From Pseudoxanthomonas sp. PXM01 (GTDB taxonomy: Bacteria > Pseudomonadota > Gammaproteobacteria > Xanthomonadales > Xanthomonadaceae): a stretch of DNA of 64,000 nucleotides. Positions 7,712 through 18,562 of the stretch are shown here, piece by piece. Every line of letters begins with the position of its first letter. Position 1 is the first letter of the stretch. The notes below the pieces were generated by a model that saw nothing but the letters and a program-made list of their open reading frames with translations, ran no database searches and was not told where the DNA came from. The position numbers were made by a program, and so were the translations under genes. The stretch covers positions 1,364,001-1,428,000 of the forward strand of contig NZ_JACVAJ010000001.1 in NCBI RefSeq assembly GCF_014851815.1. The letters run 5' to 3'.

Positions 7712-8173
7712 ATGCTCCGTGTCACCAAGCTCACCGACTACGCCACCGTGGTCCTGACCGTGCTCGCCGCGCGTCCGGGCGAGGTGTTAAGCGCGTCCGA
7801 CCTGGCCGAACACTCCGGCCTGGAGACGCCCACCGTCAGCAAGGTACTCAAGCCGCTGGCCCAGGCCGGGCTGGTCGAAGGCCTGCGTGGCGCGCATGGC
7901 GGCTACCGGCTGAGCCGGGACGCCTCCGACATCAACCTGGTCGAGATCGTCGAGGCGATGGAAGGCCCGCTGGCGATGACCGAGTGCAGCCAGAGCGAGA
8001 GCCAGTGCGGCATCGCCCACCAATGCGGCGCCCGCGCCAACTGGCGGCTGATCAACGACGTGGTGGCCGACGCGCTGCGCGGCTTCACCCTCGCCCAGAT
8101 GATCAGCCCTCCCCCCTCCTCTTCCGACGACGTGCGCAGGCGACCCATCGCCGTGCAGGTCGCGACCCGTTGA
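7712..8173 (+). CDS. Rrf2-family SUF operon regulator
   Basis: Transcription factor of 153 residues. A winged helix-turn-helix occupies about 1-75 (TPTVSKVLKPLAQAGLV recognition region, then the GAHGGYRL wing), and Cys92, Cys99 and Cys105 form the C-x6-C-x5-C pattern used by IscR-like proteins to hold an Fe-S cluster. This matches the gammaproteobacterial SUF-system regulator family. As first gene of the suf operon, with a palindrome over its promoter, it probably senses Fe-S or iron status and controls its own operon. The C-terminal tail (serine- and proline-rich) is not conserved in IscR. Confidence 0.9.
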   Translation: MLRVTKLTDYATVVLTVLAARPGEVLSASDLAEHSGLETPTVSKVLKPLAQAGLVEGLRGAHGGYRLSRDASDINLVEIVEAMEGPLAMTECSQSESQCGIAHQCGARANWRLINDVVADALRGFTLAQMISPPPSSSDDVRRRPIAVQVATR

Positions 8174-8188
8174 ACCGTAGGCAGCCCG

Positions 8189-9624
<1,436 letters not shown>

Positions 9625-9628
<4 letters not shown>

Positions 9629-10020
9629 GGGGGCTCATCCTCCTCCCGCTCCTGATTGCCGGCGTACTCGCGCCCAGGGCCGCAAGTTCGGCTGAGATCG
9701 CGTGTTCGAAAGGTGATCTGGAAGGTCTTCAGGCATTTCGCATCCCGCCGGACACTTATCTGCGCGACAAGAGCGCCGAGGTCACGCTGACGATTGATGT
9801 CGGCAACGATGGCGCTTACGAGAGAGTCCATGTCTCGGCCTCATCTCGACTCCGTGAGATTGATCGCGCTGCAATCGAGTCGATAAAGAAGACCAGGTTG
9901 ACCGGCTCCTGTTTGCGAGCGTCCTCCGGACCGCTGCACGTGCACTACAACGTCAGCCTTACCCCGAATGGCGTGGGCCCAGATGGCATTACCCGCCTCT
10001 GGCGCACCACATCCGAATAA
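9625..10020 (+). CDS. Exported TonB C-terminal-like protein inserted between sufB and sufC
   Basis: Protein of 131 residues with a signal peptide (about 1-23, cleavage near SSA). The mature part contains a TonB C-terminal-like beta-alpha-beta fold: [18 protein letters not shown], then the helix [13 protein letters not shown], then LHVHYNVSL. There is no N-terminal anchor or proline-rich spacer, so it is not a complete TonB. Two cysteines in the mature protein (in IACSKG and TGSCLR) could form a disulfide. The start ATG overlaps the sufB stop (ATGA), so translation is coupled. I counted about 60 percent GC over 9661-10020, lower than the surrounding suf genes. No role in Fe-S assembly is known for this fold. 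Confidence 0.7.
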
Positions 10021-10037
10021 AAATAGGTAAAAGCATC

Positions 10038-10801
<764 letters not shown>

Positions 10802-10802
<1 letters not shown>

Positions 10803-12064
10803 TGAGCGCGTTGCTGGATTCCCTGTCGGCAGGCTTCAGCGGCGACGCCGCACGCCGTGCCGTGCTGGACGAGGCGCTGCGCGACGGCCTGCCGGGCCCG
10901 CGTACCGAAGCCTGGAAGTACACCTCGCTGCGTCAGCTGGAGCGCCGCAGCTTCGCGGCAGTCGAGGCGTTGCCGGCGCTGGATCCGATGCTGCTGGCCG
11001 ACATCCCGGCGCCGCGCGCGGTGTTCGTCAATGGTCGCTACTCGGTGGCGCTGTCGCTGACCACCGACTTGCCGGACGGTGTCAGCCTGCAACTGCTGTC
11101 CGAGGCGCTGGCCGAAGGCGGCGATGCCGCGCGCTTCCTGCAGCGCCGGTTCGAGCGCAGCGATGAAATCTTCGCGCGCCTCAACGCCGCGCTGGCGACC
11201 GAAGGCGTGCTGCTGCGCGCCGAGCCCGACACCCGCAGCGAGCAACCGCTGCACCTGGTCTTCATCGGCACCGCCGACGGCGCGGATCGCGCCTGGCACC
11301 TGCGCAACCTGATCGAGCTGCGTGCCGGCGCCGCGTTGACGGTGGTCGAGCACCATATTGCCGTCGACGCTCATGCGCATTTCATCAATGCGCTGACCCA
11401 CGTGCACCTGGCCAAGGACGCACGCCTGACGCACGCCCGCATCGAGTCCGACAGCGATCGCGCCACCACCCTGCTCCGCACCGACGCCGTCATCGCCCGC
11501 GATGCCGAGTACCGTCGCGTGGACCTGGAACTGGGCGGCGCCTTGTCGCGACACGAACTGAATGTCCGCCTGGAAGGCGACAACGCGCGCCTGGTCGCCA
11601 ACGGCGTCCTGCTCGCGCACGGTCGCCGCCATGTCGACACGCGGCTGGGCATCGACCACATCGGTCGCGACACGGCCTGCGAGCTGACCTGGCGCGGACT
11701 GGGCGCGGATCGTGGCCGTGCCGTCTTCCACGGCGGCATCTTGATCCGCGAAGGCGCCGACGGTACCGACGCCGCGCTGTCGAACAAGAACCTGCTGCTG
11801 TCGGCCAATGCCGAAATCGACACCCAGCCGGTGCTCGAGATCCATGCGGACGAGGTGAAGGCCGCGCACGGCGCCACCGTCGGCCAGCTCGACGCAACGG
11901 CGATGTTCTACCTGCGCTCGCGTGGCCTGCCGCAGGCGGAAGCACAGCAGCTGCTGACCGCCGCGTTCTGCCGCGAGCCGCTGTCGGCGATCGAAGCACC
12001 GCAACTGCGCGACCTGCTGGTATCCCGCGTCGATGCCGCGCTGGCGTCACTGGGCGCGGCATGA
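10802..12064 (+). CDS. sufD: Fe-S cluster assembly protein SufD
   Basis: SufD, 420 residues, is the SufB paralogue that forms the heterodimer of the SufBC2D scaffold. The C-terminal half carries the beta-helix core with TDAALSNKNLLLS, EIHADEVKAAHGATVG and the FYLRSRGL segment conserved in SufD. The N-terminal GPRTEAWKYTSL is also a family hallmark. The start is the ATG overlapping the sufC stop, and the gene in turn overlaps sufS by 4 bp, so sufC-D-S are translationally coupled. Confidence 0.96.
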
Positions 12065-13311
12065 ACCACGAGGCCGCCCCAGCGCCTGCCGGAAACGCCA
12101 TCGATTGGGCGCGCGTCCGCGCCGATTTCCCGCTGCTGACGCGCCAAGTCAACGGCAAGCCGCTGGTGTATCTGGACAGCGCCAATACCGGGCAGAAGCC
12201 GGCGTCGGTCATCCAGACAGTCGATGACTTCTATCGCCAGCACAACGCCAACGTCAGCCGTGCCGTGCACACGCTGGGCACCGAGGCGACCGAGGCCTAC
12301 GAAGGCGCGCGCAGGACGCTGGCCCGCTTCCTCAACGTGCGGCCCGACGAACTGGTGCTGTGCAGCGGCACGACCTTCGCGATCAACCTGGTGGCGTACT
12401 CGTGGGCGCTGCCGCGCCTGAAGGCCGGCGACACGATCCTCGTCTCGCGGATGGAGCACCACGCCAACATCGTGCCGTGGCAGCTCGTCGCGCAGCGTAC
12501 GGGCGCCACCATCAAGGTCGCCGAGATCCATCAGGATGGCTCGCTGGACCTTGAGGCGCTGTACGCCGCGATGACCGGCGACGTGAAGCTGTTGGCCGTC
12601 ACCCATACCTCGAACGTGCTGGGCACGGTGAATCCGGTCCGCGAGATCTGCCGCGAGGCCCGCAAGCGTGGCATCGTCACCGTGGTGGACGGCTCGCAGG
12701 CCGTACCGCACCGCGCGGTCGACGTTGCGGCGATCGGTTGCGATTTCTATGCGCTGACCGGCCACAAGATGTGCGGTCCCACGGGGACCGGCGCGCTGTG
12801 GGCGCGCAAGGAACACCTGCAGGCGATGCCGCCGTTCATCGGTGGCGGCGAGATGATCAAGGAAGTCAGCTTCGACGGCACCGTGTTCAACGACGCGCCG
12901 CACAAGTTCGAGGCCGGCACGCCGAACATCGCCGGCTTCATCGGGCTGGGTGCAGCCGTCGACTACCTGGACGCACTGGGCATGGCGAACGTGGAATCGC
13001 GCGAAGCCGAACTACTGGCGCATGCCACCGAGGAACTGGACCGGATTGAGGGCGTGCGCATCTTCGGCCGGGCGCCCGAGAAGGCGGCGGTGATCTCGTT
13101 CCTGGTGGAGGGCGCACACGCGCACGACCTGGCCACCCTGCTAGACCTGGATGGCGTCGCCGTCCGTTCCGGCCAGCATTGCGCCCACCCCCTGCTGCAG
13201 TTCTACGGCGTGGCCGCCACGCTGCGCGCCTCGTTCGCGTTCTACAACACGCACGAGGAAGTCGAGCACTTCATCGCCGCGCTGAAGAAGGCACGCAGCC
13301 TGCTGGCCTGA
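12061..13311 (+). CDS. sufS: Cysteine desulfurase SufS
   Basis: SufS, 416 residues, is the PLP-dependent group II cysteine desulfurase that takes sulfur from cysteine for cluster assembly. The PLP lysine is K236 in LTGHKMCGPTG and the persulfide cysteine is C374 in RSGQHCAHP. The length fits the family. Group II enzymes usually need a sulfur acceptor (SufE or SufU); none is encoded in this operon, so it must be elsewhere. It overlaps sufD by 4 bp and is followed after 39 bp by a GNAT gene. Confidence 0.96.
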   Translation: MNHEAAPAPAGNAIDWARVRADFPLLTRQVNGKPLVYLDSANTGQKPASVIQTVDDFYRQHNANVSRAVHTLGTEATEAYEGARRTLARFLNVRPDELVLCSGTTFAINLVAYSWALPRLKAGDTILVSRMEHHANIVPWQLVAQRTGATIKVAEIHQDGSLDLEALYAAMTGDVKLLAVTHTSNVLGTVNPVREICREARKRGIVTVVDGSQAVPHRAVDVAAIGCDFYALTGHKMCGPTGTGALWARKEHLQAMPPFIGGGEMIKEVSFDGTVFNDAPHKFEAGTPNIAGFIGLGAAVDYLDALGMANVESREAELLAHATEELDRIEGVRIFGRAPEKAAVISFLVEGAHAHDLATLLDLDGVAVRSGQHCAHPLLQFYGVAATLRASFAFYNTHEEVEHFIAALKKARSLLA

Positions 13312-13330
13312 CGCTGCGGTGGAACGGTCC

Positions 13331-13350
13331 GCCGCCCTACAATGGGCGGC
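13331..13350 (+). repeat. Hairpin directly in front of the GNAT start codon
   Basis: GCCGCCC, 6-nt loop TACAAT, GGGCGGC: a perfect 7-bp stem that ends one base before the ATG at 13351 and contains the alternative ATG at 13342. It could occlude the ribosome site and lower translation of the GNAT gene relative to sufS. No T tract follows, so it is not a terminator. Confidence 0.5.
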
Positions 13351-13890
13351 ATGGAAACCCTGACCTTTCGCCCCGCTGCCCACACCGATATCCCGGCCCT
13401 CGTCGCCCTGGTCACGTCCGCTTATCGCGGCGACGTGAGCAAGCAGGGCTGGACCACCGAGGCCGACATGCTGGACGGCCAGCGCATCGATCCCGAGGTG
13501 CTTCGCCGGGATATCGAGCGGCCACACAGCCGGATCATCATCGCCGAGCGGGACGGCCTGTTGCTGGCGTGCGCGCATGTGGCGGAGGAGGATGGCGCGG
13601 GTTACTTCGGCATGTTCTCGGTCCGCCCCACTCTGCAGGGCGGCGGCGTGGGCAAAGCGCTGCTGGCGGAAGCCGAGCGCGTCGCCCGTGAGGAATGGAA
13701 GCTGCCGGCCATGCGGATGACCGTGATCGATATCCGCGACGAGCTGATCGCGTTCTACGAGCGCCGCGGCTACGTGCGCACCGGCATCAAGAAGCCGTTC
13801 CCCTACGGCGATGAGCGCTACGGCATCCCCAAACGCGACGACCTGCGCTTCGAGGTGCTGGAGAAGCCCTTCGTGGGAGTGCCTGCATGA
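13351..13890 (+). CDS. GNAT family N-acetyltransferase
   Basis: Cytosolic acetyltransferase of 179 residues. The GNAT core is clear: FGMFSVRPTLQGGGVGKALLAEAE contains the acetyl-CoA loop (Q/R-x-x-G-x-G/A as QGGGVG), followed by the motif-B region ELIAFYERRGYVRTG. The substrate is unknown. It lies in the tail of the suf operon, and its stop overlaps the Rieske gene start (ATGA). The start at 13351 gives METLTFRP; the ATG at 13342 would add MGG. This placement suggests co-expression with Fe-S assembly but no functional link is visible. Confidence 0.85.
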   Translation: METLTFRPAAHTDIPALVALVTSAYRGDVSKQGWTTEADMLDGQRIDPEVLRRDIERPHSRIIIAERDGLLLACAHVAEEDGAGYFGMFSVRPTLQGGGVGKALLAEAERVAREEWKLPAMRMTVIDIRDELIAFYERRGYVRTGIKKPFPYGDERYGIPKRDDLRFEVLEKPFVGVPA

Positions 13891-14219
13891 GCGAGACATG
13901 GACGTTCGTCTGCGCCACAGGCGAGCTGCTGCCCGGGGAAATGAAGACCGTCTTCGACGAGGTTACCGGTACGCCCATCGTCGTCGTCAACCACGACGGC
14001 GAGGTGTATGCGCTGGAAGACAAATGCAGCCACGAAGACTTTGAGCTTTCCTCCGGCAGCTACGACCCGGCGGAAGCCAGCATCGAGTGCGTGCTGCATG
14101 GGGCTCGCTTCGATGTCCGTGACGGCCGGGCCCTGTGTGCGCCGGCCTATTCCCCGGTGGTGAAGTTCCCGACAAAGCTGGAACACGGCGGGATCTGGAC
14201 CCGCGACGACCGGGATTGA
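13887..14219 (+). CDS. Rieske [2Fe-2S] ferredoxin-like protein
   Basis: Small Rieske protein of 110 residues. The cluster motifs are DKCSHEDF (C-x-H) and ECVLHGARFD (C-x2-H), giving the two-Cys two-His ligation of a Rieske [2Fe-2S] centre. It resembles the ferredoxin subunits of non-haem iron dioxygenases, but no oxygenase gene is nearby. It ends the suf operon, overlapping the GNAT gene by 4 bp. Possible roles are electron donor to an unlinked oxygenase or a reporter client of SUF; both are inference. The same-strand iron-uptake region starts immediately downstream. Confidence 0.9.
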   Translation: MSETWTFVCATGELLPGEMKTVFDEVTGTPIVVVNHDGEVYALEDKCSHEDFELSSGSYDPAEASIECVLHGARFDVRDGRALCAPAYSPVVKFPTKLEHGGIWTRDDRD

Positions 14220-14267
14220 GTATCCGGTTACTGGTTGCCCGCGACTTGTAAAAATTCTGTTGTAATC

Positions 14268-14287
14268 GCGAATAATTCTCATTATTC
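14268..14287 (+). promoter_or_regulatory. Fur box upstream of the Fiu-like receptor unit
   Basis: GAATAAT-TCTC-ATTATTC is a perfect 7-4-7 inverted repeat (14270-14287). Aligned at 14268-14286 it matches 13 of 19 positions of the GATAATGATAATCATTATC Fur consensus and resembles the AATNATTCTCATT form common in pseudomonads and xanthomonads. It sits about 50 bp before a small TTG-started frame and 590 bp before the receptor start. Confidence 0.8.
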
Positions 14288-14337
14288 TGGCGCGCCCCGC
14301 CTGCGACCGGCCGTCGCAGCCCTGCGCCCGAACCCAC

Positions 14338-14724
14338 TTGTCTCATCAGCCTGCCGCTGCCGCCCGGATCGTCACCCGCCTACTGCTGGGCTGGGTGCTG
14401 CTGGTCATGGCCAGCATGGCGATAGCCGCAGGCAAGGCGCCGCCCACGGCGCGGCACGCGACACTGCCTGCCGCGCCACTGCTGGTGCTCGCCGAGTCCG
14501 GCCATGCCGATCGCGATGATGCGTCCTGCCTGAGGGCCCCGCTGGTCCTGCAGGCCCTCGAATCCGACATCGCGAAGAGCGAGTCAGAACCCGACCTCTC
14601 CTTCGACAGCGCTCGTGCACAGCGGTCCCGCCTGACGCCCTGCCGTCCCAGGAACCTGCGCGACGCGTCCTGCGTCCTGCGTCGCCACACGCCCTTGGGA
14701 CGCGGCCCCCCAGCGCTGTCCTGA
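14338..14724 (+). CDS. Small membrane-segment protein preceding the receptor, unknown function
   Basis: Open frame of 128 codons starting with TTG at 14338 (or ATG at 14407). It begins with a hydrophobic stretch (LLLGWVLLVMASMAIA) that could be a signal anchor or signal peptide. The rest is low-complexity and arginine/serine-rich with three cysteines. I do not recognise a family. It lies between the Fur box and the receptor in the same layout as the unknown frame at 18002. Without it, 14220-14877 would be a 658-bp gap. Whether it is translated is uncertain. Confidence 0.4.
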   Translation: MSHQPAAAARIVTRLLLGWVLLVMASMAIAAGKAPPTARHATLPAAPLLVLAESGHADRDDASCLRAPLVLQALESDIAKSESEPDLSFDSARAQRSRLTPCRPRNLRDASCVLRRHTPLGRGPPALS

Positions 14725-14877
14725 CGCTCTACGCGCGCCGCCGGCGTGCGCTTCCGCTCCCGCGTTTCTCCTGATCCATCTTGCGCTTGCCGAGGTCGCT
14801 GTCCGACCGCGGCCGCGATGTCTCTTTTCCCCCGCCAGCCTTCGCCACCGGGTGCTTCCATCACCTTGAGGATGCTC

Positions 14878-17139
14878 ATGAACCTTCGTCACTCCCCCCT
14901 TGCCGCCGCCCTGCTGCTGGCGATCACCACCCCGGCCCTGGCCGCCCCCACCGGCGACACCCCAGCCGATGCCTCCGGTCAGGCCAAAGAGCTCGACACG
15001 GTAGAGGTCCATGGCGAGCGCGTCCGCAAGGCCAGCTCACCGAAGTACACCGAAGAACTGGTCGATACGCCGCAAACCATCACCGTGGTCACCAGCGAAG
15101 TCATGGCGCAGCAGAACCTGCTGGGCCTGCGCGATGTGCTGAGTACCCTGCCGGGCATCACCTTCGGCGCCGGCGAAGGGGGCGGCGGCTACGGCGACAG
15201 CATCAACTTGCGTGGCTTCAACGCCACCACCGACATCACGGTCGACGGCGTGCGCGACAGCGCGCAGTACACCCGGACCGACAATTTCAATCTCGAGTCC
15301 ATCGAACTCATCAATGGTGCCAACTCCGCGATGTCCGGCGCCGGGTCGGTAGGCGGCAACATCAACCTCGTGAGCAAGACGGCTCGCGAAGGCAACTTCA
15401 GCACGTTTACCCTGGGCGCGGGCACCGACAGCTTCGGGCGCGCCACCGTAGACAGCAATCACGACTTCGGCACCGGCCAGGCACTGCGCGTCAACGCCAT
15501 GGTCCATCGCAACGACGTCGCGGACCGTGATGTGGAGGAGTACAAGCGCTGGGGCATTGCGCCTTCGTTCGCGATCGGCCTGGGTTCCGACACCCGCTTC
15601 ACGCTGAGCTACCTGCACCAGCACGACGAGAACATCCCGGAATACGGCCTCCCCTATTTCGCGGCCTACGGCGGCCTGTTGCCTGGCATCAGCCGCGACG
15701 CCTACTTCGGCTACCGCAACATGGACAAGCAGGAGATCGATGTCGACGTACTGACGGGTGTGTTCGAACACGACTTCAACGAGCAGGTCTCCCTGCGCAG
15801 CCTCGCTCGTTACCAGAAGGTCGATCAGTATGTGCTCGTGAACCCTACCCAGGGCACGTGGTGCCTCGACAACGGCATCAACCCGGCCACCGGCGCGGGA
15901 TGTACGGGCAATATGCTGCCGGGCACCTACCAGCCGTCCGGTCCCCGTGGCACGACACGCGATACCACCAACGGCCTGGCGCTCAGCCAGACGGACGTAA
16001 CGGCGCGCTTCAATACCGGCAGTGTGGAACATGCACTCGTCGCGGGCGTCTCGTTCATGCATGAAACCTACGAGCTGGACAACGGCAACACCCAGCGCAA
16101 CGCGGACGGCACCGCTCCCGTGTACCCGGTGATGGGCATCCACAACCCGAACAACGTGTATGCGGGGCCGGTCAACTACATTCGGGCCGGCCACACCGAC
16201 GGCACGCTGGACAACCAGGCCGTTTACGCCTTCGACACACTGAAGTTCAACCCGCAATGGGAACTGGCGCTCGGTGCGCGCTACGAACACAACGAGGGCG
16301 ACACCCGAGCAATCACCTATGCCACGCCCGCCGCGGGGGGCGCCGTGACCGTCGGCAAGACCTTCCGCAATGAGGACGACCTGTTCTCGTATCGCGCAGG
16401 CCTTCTGTTCAAGCCCGCCGAGAATGGCAGCATCTACCTGTCCTACGCCAACTCGAAGACCCCTTCCAAGGGCTCGGTCAATGGCGCCTGTACAGACCAG
16501 ACCTGCGAAGTCGACCCGGAGACGGCCGTCAACATCGAACTGGGCACAAAGTGGAACTTGCTGGATGAACGACTGGCGGTGACTGCCGCGCTGTTCCGCA
16601 ACGAACGCCAGAACTACAAGGTCGCTGACCCCAACAATCCCGACAATCCCTCCGGCACGCAGCAGCTGGACGGCAAGGCCCGCGTGGACGGCATCGCCTT
16701 GGGCGTGGCCGGCAACATCACGCGTGCGTGGTCCATCTTCGCCAACTACACGTATCTGGACAGCGAAGTCCTGCAGAGCGTGTCGGACCGCGTTCGCGAG
16801 ACCACAGGTATCGATGCCCAGGCCGGCAACCCGTTGCCCAACACGCCGGAGCATTCGGCCAGCGCCTGGACGACCTACGCATTGCGTGGTTGGACCCTCG
16901 GGTATGGCGTCACCTACCAGGGCGACTTCTACACGGCCAGCGCCGCGAATGCTCCTCGGGTGAAGAGCTACACCATGCATCGTGCCATGGCGGGCTATCA
17001 GTTCAGTGAGCGCTTCGGCCTGCAGTTGAACATCGATAACTTGTTCGACAAGCAGTACTTCACCCGCGTGCGCAACAACGGCTGGGCGACGCCCGGTGCG
17101 GCACGCTCGGCCGTGCTGACCGCAACCTTCAAATTCTGA
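14878..17139 (+). CDS. TonB-dependent siderophore receptor, Fiu/PiuA-like
   Basis: Outer-membrane receptor of 753 residues for ferric catecholate siderophores. After a signal peptide (about 1-22, ending ALAA) comes a TonB-box-like region (ELDTVEVHG), the plug domain (ELVDTPQTITVVTSEVM to INLVSKTAREG, about 55-175), and the 22-strand barrel ending in the terminal phenylalanine of ATFKF. Motifs such as FGYRNMDKQEIDVD and the adjacent piuC gene fit the Fiu/PiuA group, which in E. coli and Pseudomonas also has a PiuC/YbiX partner. The start at 14878 has GAGG 6 nt upstream. It is preceded by a Fur box and followed by a terminator. Confidence 0.92.
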   Translation: MNLRHSPLAAALLLAITTPALAAPTGDTPADASGQAKELDTVEVHGERVRKASSPKYTEELVDTPQTITVVTSEVMAQQNLLGLRDVLSTLPGITFGAGEGGGGYGDSINLRGFNATTDITVDGVRDSAQYTRTDNFNLESIELINGANSAMSGAGSVGGNINLVSKTAREGNFSTFTLGAGTDSFGRATVDSNHDFGTGQALRVNAMVHRNDVADRDVEEYKRWGIAPSFAIGLGSDTRFTLSYLHQHDENIPEYGLPYFAAYGGLLPGISRDAYFGYRNMDKQEIDVDVLTGVFEHDFNEQVSLRSLARYQKVDQYVLVNPTQGTWCLDNGINPATGAGCTGNMLPGTYQPSGPRGTTRDTTNGLALSQTDVTARFNTGSVEHALVAGVSFMHETYELDNGNTQRNADGTAPVYPVMGIHNPNNVYAGPVNYIRAGHTDGTLDNQAVYAFDTLKFNPQWELALGARYEHNEGDTRAITYATPAAGGAVTVGKTFRNEDDLFSYRAGLLFKPAENGSIYLSYANSKTPSKGSVNGACTDQTCEVDPETAVNIELGTKWNLLDERLAVTAALFRNERQNYKVADPNNPDNPSGTQQLDGKARVDGIALGVAGNITRAWSIFANYTYLDSEVLQSVSDRVRETTGIDAQAGNPLPNTPEHSASAWTTYALRGWTLGYGVTYQGDFYTASAANAPRVKSYTMHRAMAGYQFSERFGLQLNIDNLFDKQYFTRVRNNGWATPGAARSAVLTATFKF

Positions 17140-17164
17140 TCCGCATGATGCTGTAGTCCCTATC

Positions 17165-17197
17165 CGCCCCGCCCATGCACAATGGGCGGGGCGTTTT
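17165..17197 (+). terminator. Intrinsic terminator after the Fiu-like receptor
   Basis: CGCCCCGCCCAT and ATGGGCGGGGCG pair perfectly over 12 bp around a 5-nt loop, followed by TTTTCTT. It lies between the receptor stop and the piuC start, so piuC expression must come from read-through or a weak promoter in the 17 bp beyond. Confidence 0.85.
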
Positions 17198-17213
17198 CTT
17201 GAGGTGAACCGAC

Positions 17214-17900
17214 ATGTTGTTGGCGATTCCCGATGTCCTGACTCCCACGCAGGTCGCACAGGCACGAGCCAAGCTCGACGCGTCGGATTGGGCCGACGGC
17301 CGCATCACGGCCGGCTACCAGTCGGCGAAGGCCAAGGACAACGCGCAGTTGCCGGAAGATGCCCCGGCGGCGCGCGAGATCGGTGCGCTGATCCTCGATG
17401 CCCTGTCCCGCAACAGCACCTTCTTCTCGGCCGCGTTGCCGAGGCGCATCTATCCACCCCTGTTCAACCGGTACGGTGGCGGCCAGTCGTTCGGCTACCA
17501 CGTCGACAATGCCATCCGTTACGACCGCAGCCGCGGGGGAGTCGATCCGGTGCGCACGGATCTCTCGGCCACGCTGTTCCTCAGCGCCCCCGACGAGTAC
17601 GACGGCGGTGAACTGGTCATCGAGGACACGTTCGGCACCCAGAGCGTGAAGCTGCCGGCCGGCCACATGGTGCTCTACCCCGGCACCAGCCTGCACAGGG
17701 TCACGCCGGTCACGCGCGGGGCACGCGTTGCTTCATTCTTCTGGCTGCAGAGCATGGTGCGCGATGACGGCCACCGCCGACTGATGTTCGAGCTGGATGT
17801 CTCGATCCGAAGGCTGACCCAGGATGTGCCGGAGCATCCCGCGTTGGTCCAGCTCACGGGCGTGTACCACAACCTCCTGAGGCAATGGACCGAGGTCTAG
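17214..17900 (+). CDS. piuC: Fe(II)/2-oxoglutarate-dependent PKHD-type hydroxylase PiuC (YbiX)
   Basis: Cytosolic non-haem iron dioxygenase of 228 residues. The iron triad is visible as H96 and D98 in YHVDNA and H161 in SLHRV, with R171 positioned to bind 2-oxoglutarate. Length and sequence match the PKHD-type hydroxylases YbiX/PiuC, which are encoded beside Fiu/PiuA receptors and are linked genetically to siderophore and siderophore-antibiotic uptake; the true substrate is unknown. GAGGTG precedes the ATG. A Fur-like site follows the stop and probably serves the next receptor unit. Confidence 0.93.
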   Translation: MLLAIPDVLTPTQVAQARAKLDASDWADGRITAGYQSAKAKDNAQLPEDAPAAREIGALILDALSRNSTFFSAALPRRIYPPLFNRYGGGQSFGYHVDNAIRYDRSRGGVDPVRTDLSATLFLSAPDEYDGGELVIEDTFGTQSVKLPAGHMVLYPGTSLHRVTPVTRGARVASFFWLQSMVRDDGHRRLMFELDVSIRRLTQDVPEHPALVQLTGVYHNLLRQWTEV

Positions 17901-17936
17901 ACTTTGGGCGAATGGGATTCATCCTTGTTTGCATTT

Positions 17937-17956
17937 GATAAGTATTCTCAATTACT
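17937..17956 (+). promoter_or_regulatory. Probable Fur box upstream of the second receptor unit
   Basis: GATAAGTATTCTCAATTAC (17937-17955) matches 12 of 19 positions of the Fur consensus and contains the TATTCTCAAT core typical of Fur sites. It is 37 bp after piuC, 46 bp before a small TTG-started frame and about 600 bp before the receptor start at 18563. Confidence 0.6.
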
Positions 17957-18001
17957 ATAGTCCCGTTCAGCTTGCCGCCAAGGCAGGCTCCGGGGACCCG
18001 C

Positions 18002-18463
18002 TTGATCCATCTGCTGTCCAGTTCCAGCCATCCTGAGCGCGCGCCATCGCAGCGCGGGCGCTTTGCGTGGCGTCCGACGGCCAAGTGGGTACTCACCATG
18101 TTCGTGCTGGCCGTGGTGGCGTCGTTGGCGTCCGCACCTCGTCGTGACAGCAGCGAGCGCCAATCGACCGCAACGTTTGCCGAGCCCAGCTTCGTCCATC
18201 ACGAACTGAGTGAAGACGACCCTCCGCGGGAACCGAAGCATCAGGAGTCGCCGGCCAAGAAGCCTCGCCTGAAGGCCTTGCTGGTGCAGACGCCGCCGGC
18301 CACGGATCCCAAGCAGGCGCTGGCTTTCTATCTGTGCTCCGGCGACGCGGTTCCGACGCAACGTCCCGCTCTGCTGCACACCGAACCCGAACCGCGTTCG
18401 CGCCGCGAAGATCCCGTCCTTCGCCTGCATCCCGGCCAGGCGCCTCCTCACCGCGTCGCCTGA
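18002..18463 (+). CDS. Small membrane-segment protein preceding the second receptor, unknown function
   Basis: Open frame of 153 codons starting with TTG at 18002 (or ATG at 18098). Residues about 27-46 (TAKWVLTMFVLAVVASLASA) form one hydrophobic segment. The remainder is charged, proline-rich and low-complexity, ending with many R, H and P residues. I recognise no family. Its context copies that of the frame at 14338: Fur site, TTG start in an ACCCRCTTG context, one membrane segment, then a TonB-dependent receptor. Clear sequence homology between the two is not visible. If it is not a gene, 17901-18562 is a long leader. Confidence 0.4.
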   Translation: MIHLLSSSSHPERAPSQRGRFAWRPTAKWVLTMFVLAVVASLASAPRRDSSERQSTATFAEPSFVHHELSEDDPPREPKHQESPAKKPRLKALLVQTPPATDPKQALAFYLCSGDAVPTQRPALLHTEPEPRSRREDPVLRLHPGQAPPHRVA

Positions 18464-18562
18464 CGCGCGTGCCGGCGCCATGCCGGCCACCCTCCTTCAG
18501 AACCTCCTCGCAAGCGCTGACACCAGCGCCCTGCCTTTCGTTTCCCTACCTCTGTGAATGCC

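Noticed and set aside
15037-17265. A 742-codon open frame on the minus strand
   Set aside because: Antisense to the Fiu-like receptor. Its translation is rich in V, A, R and H without domains, typical of shadow frames in GC-rich DNA.
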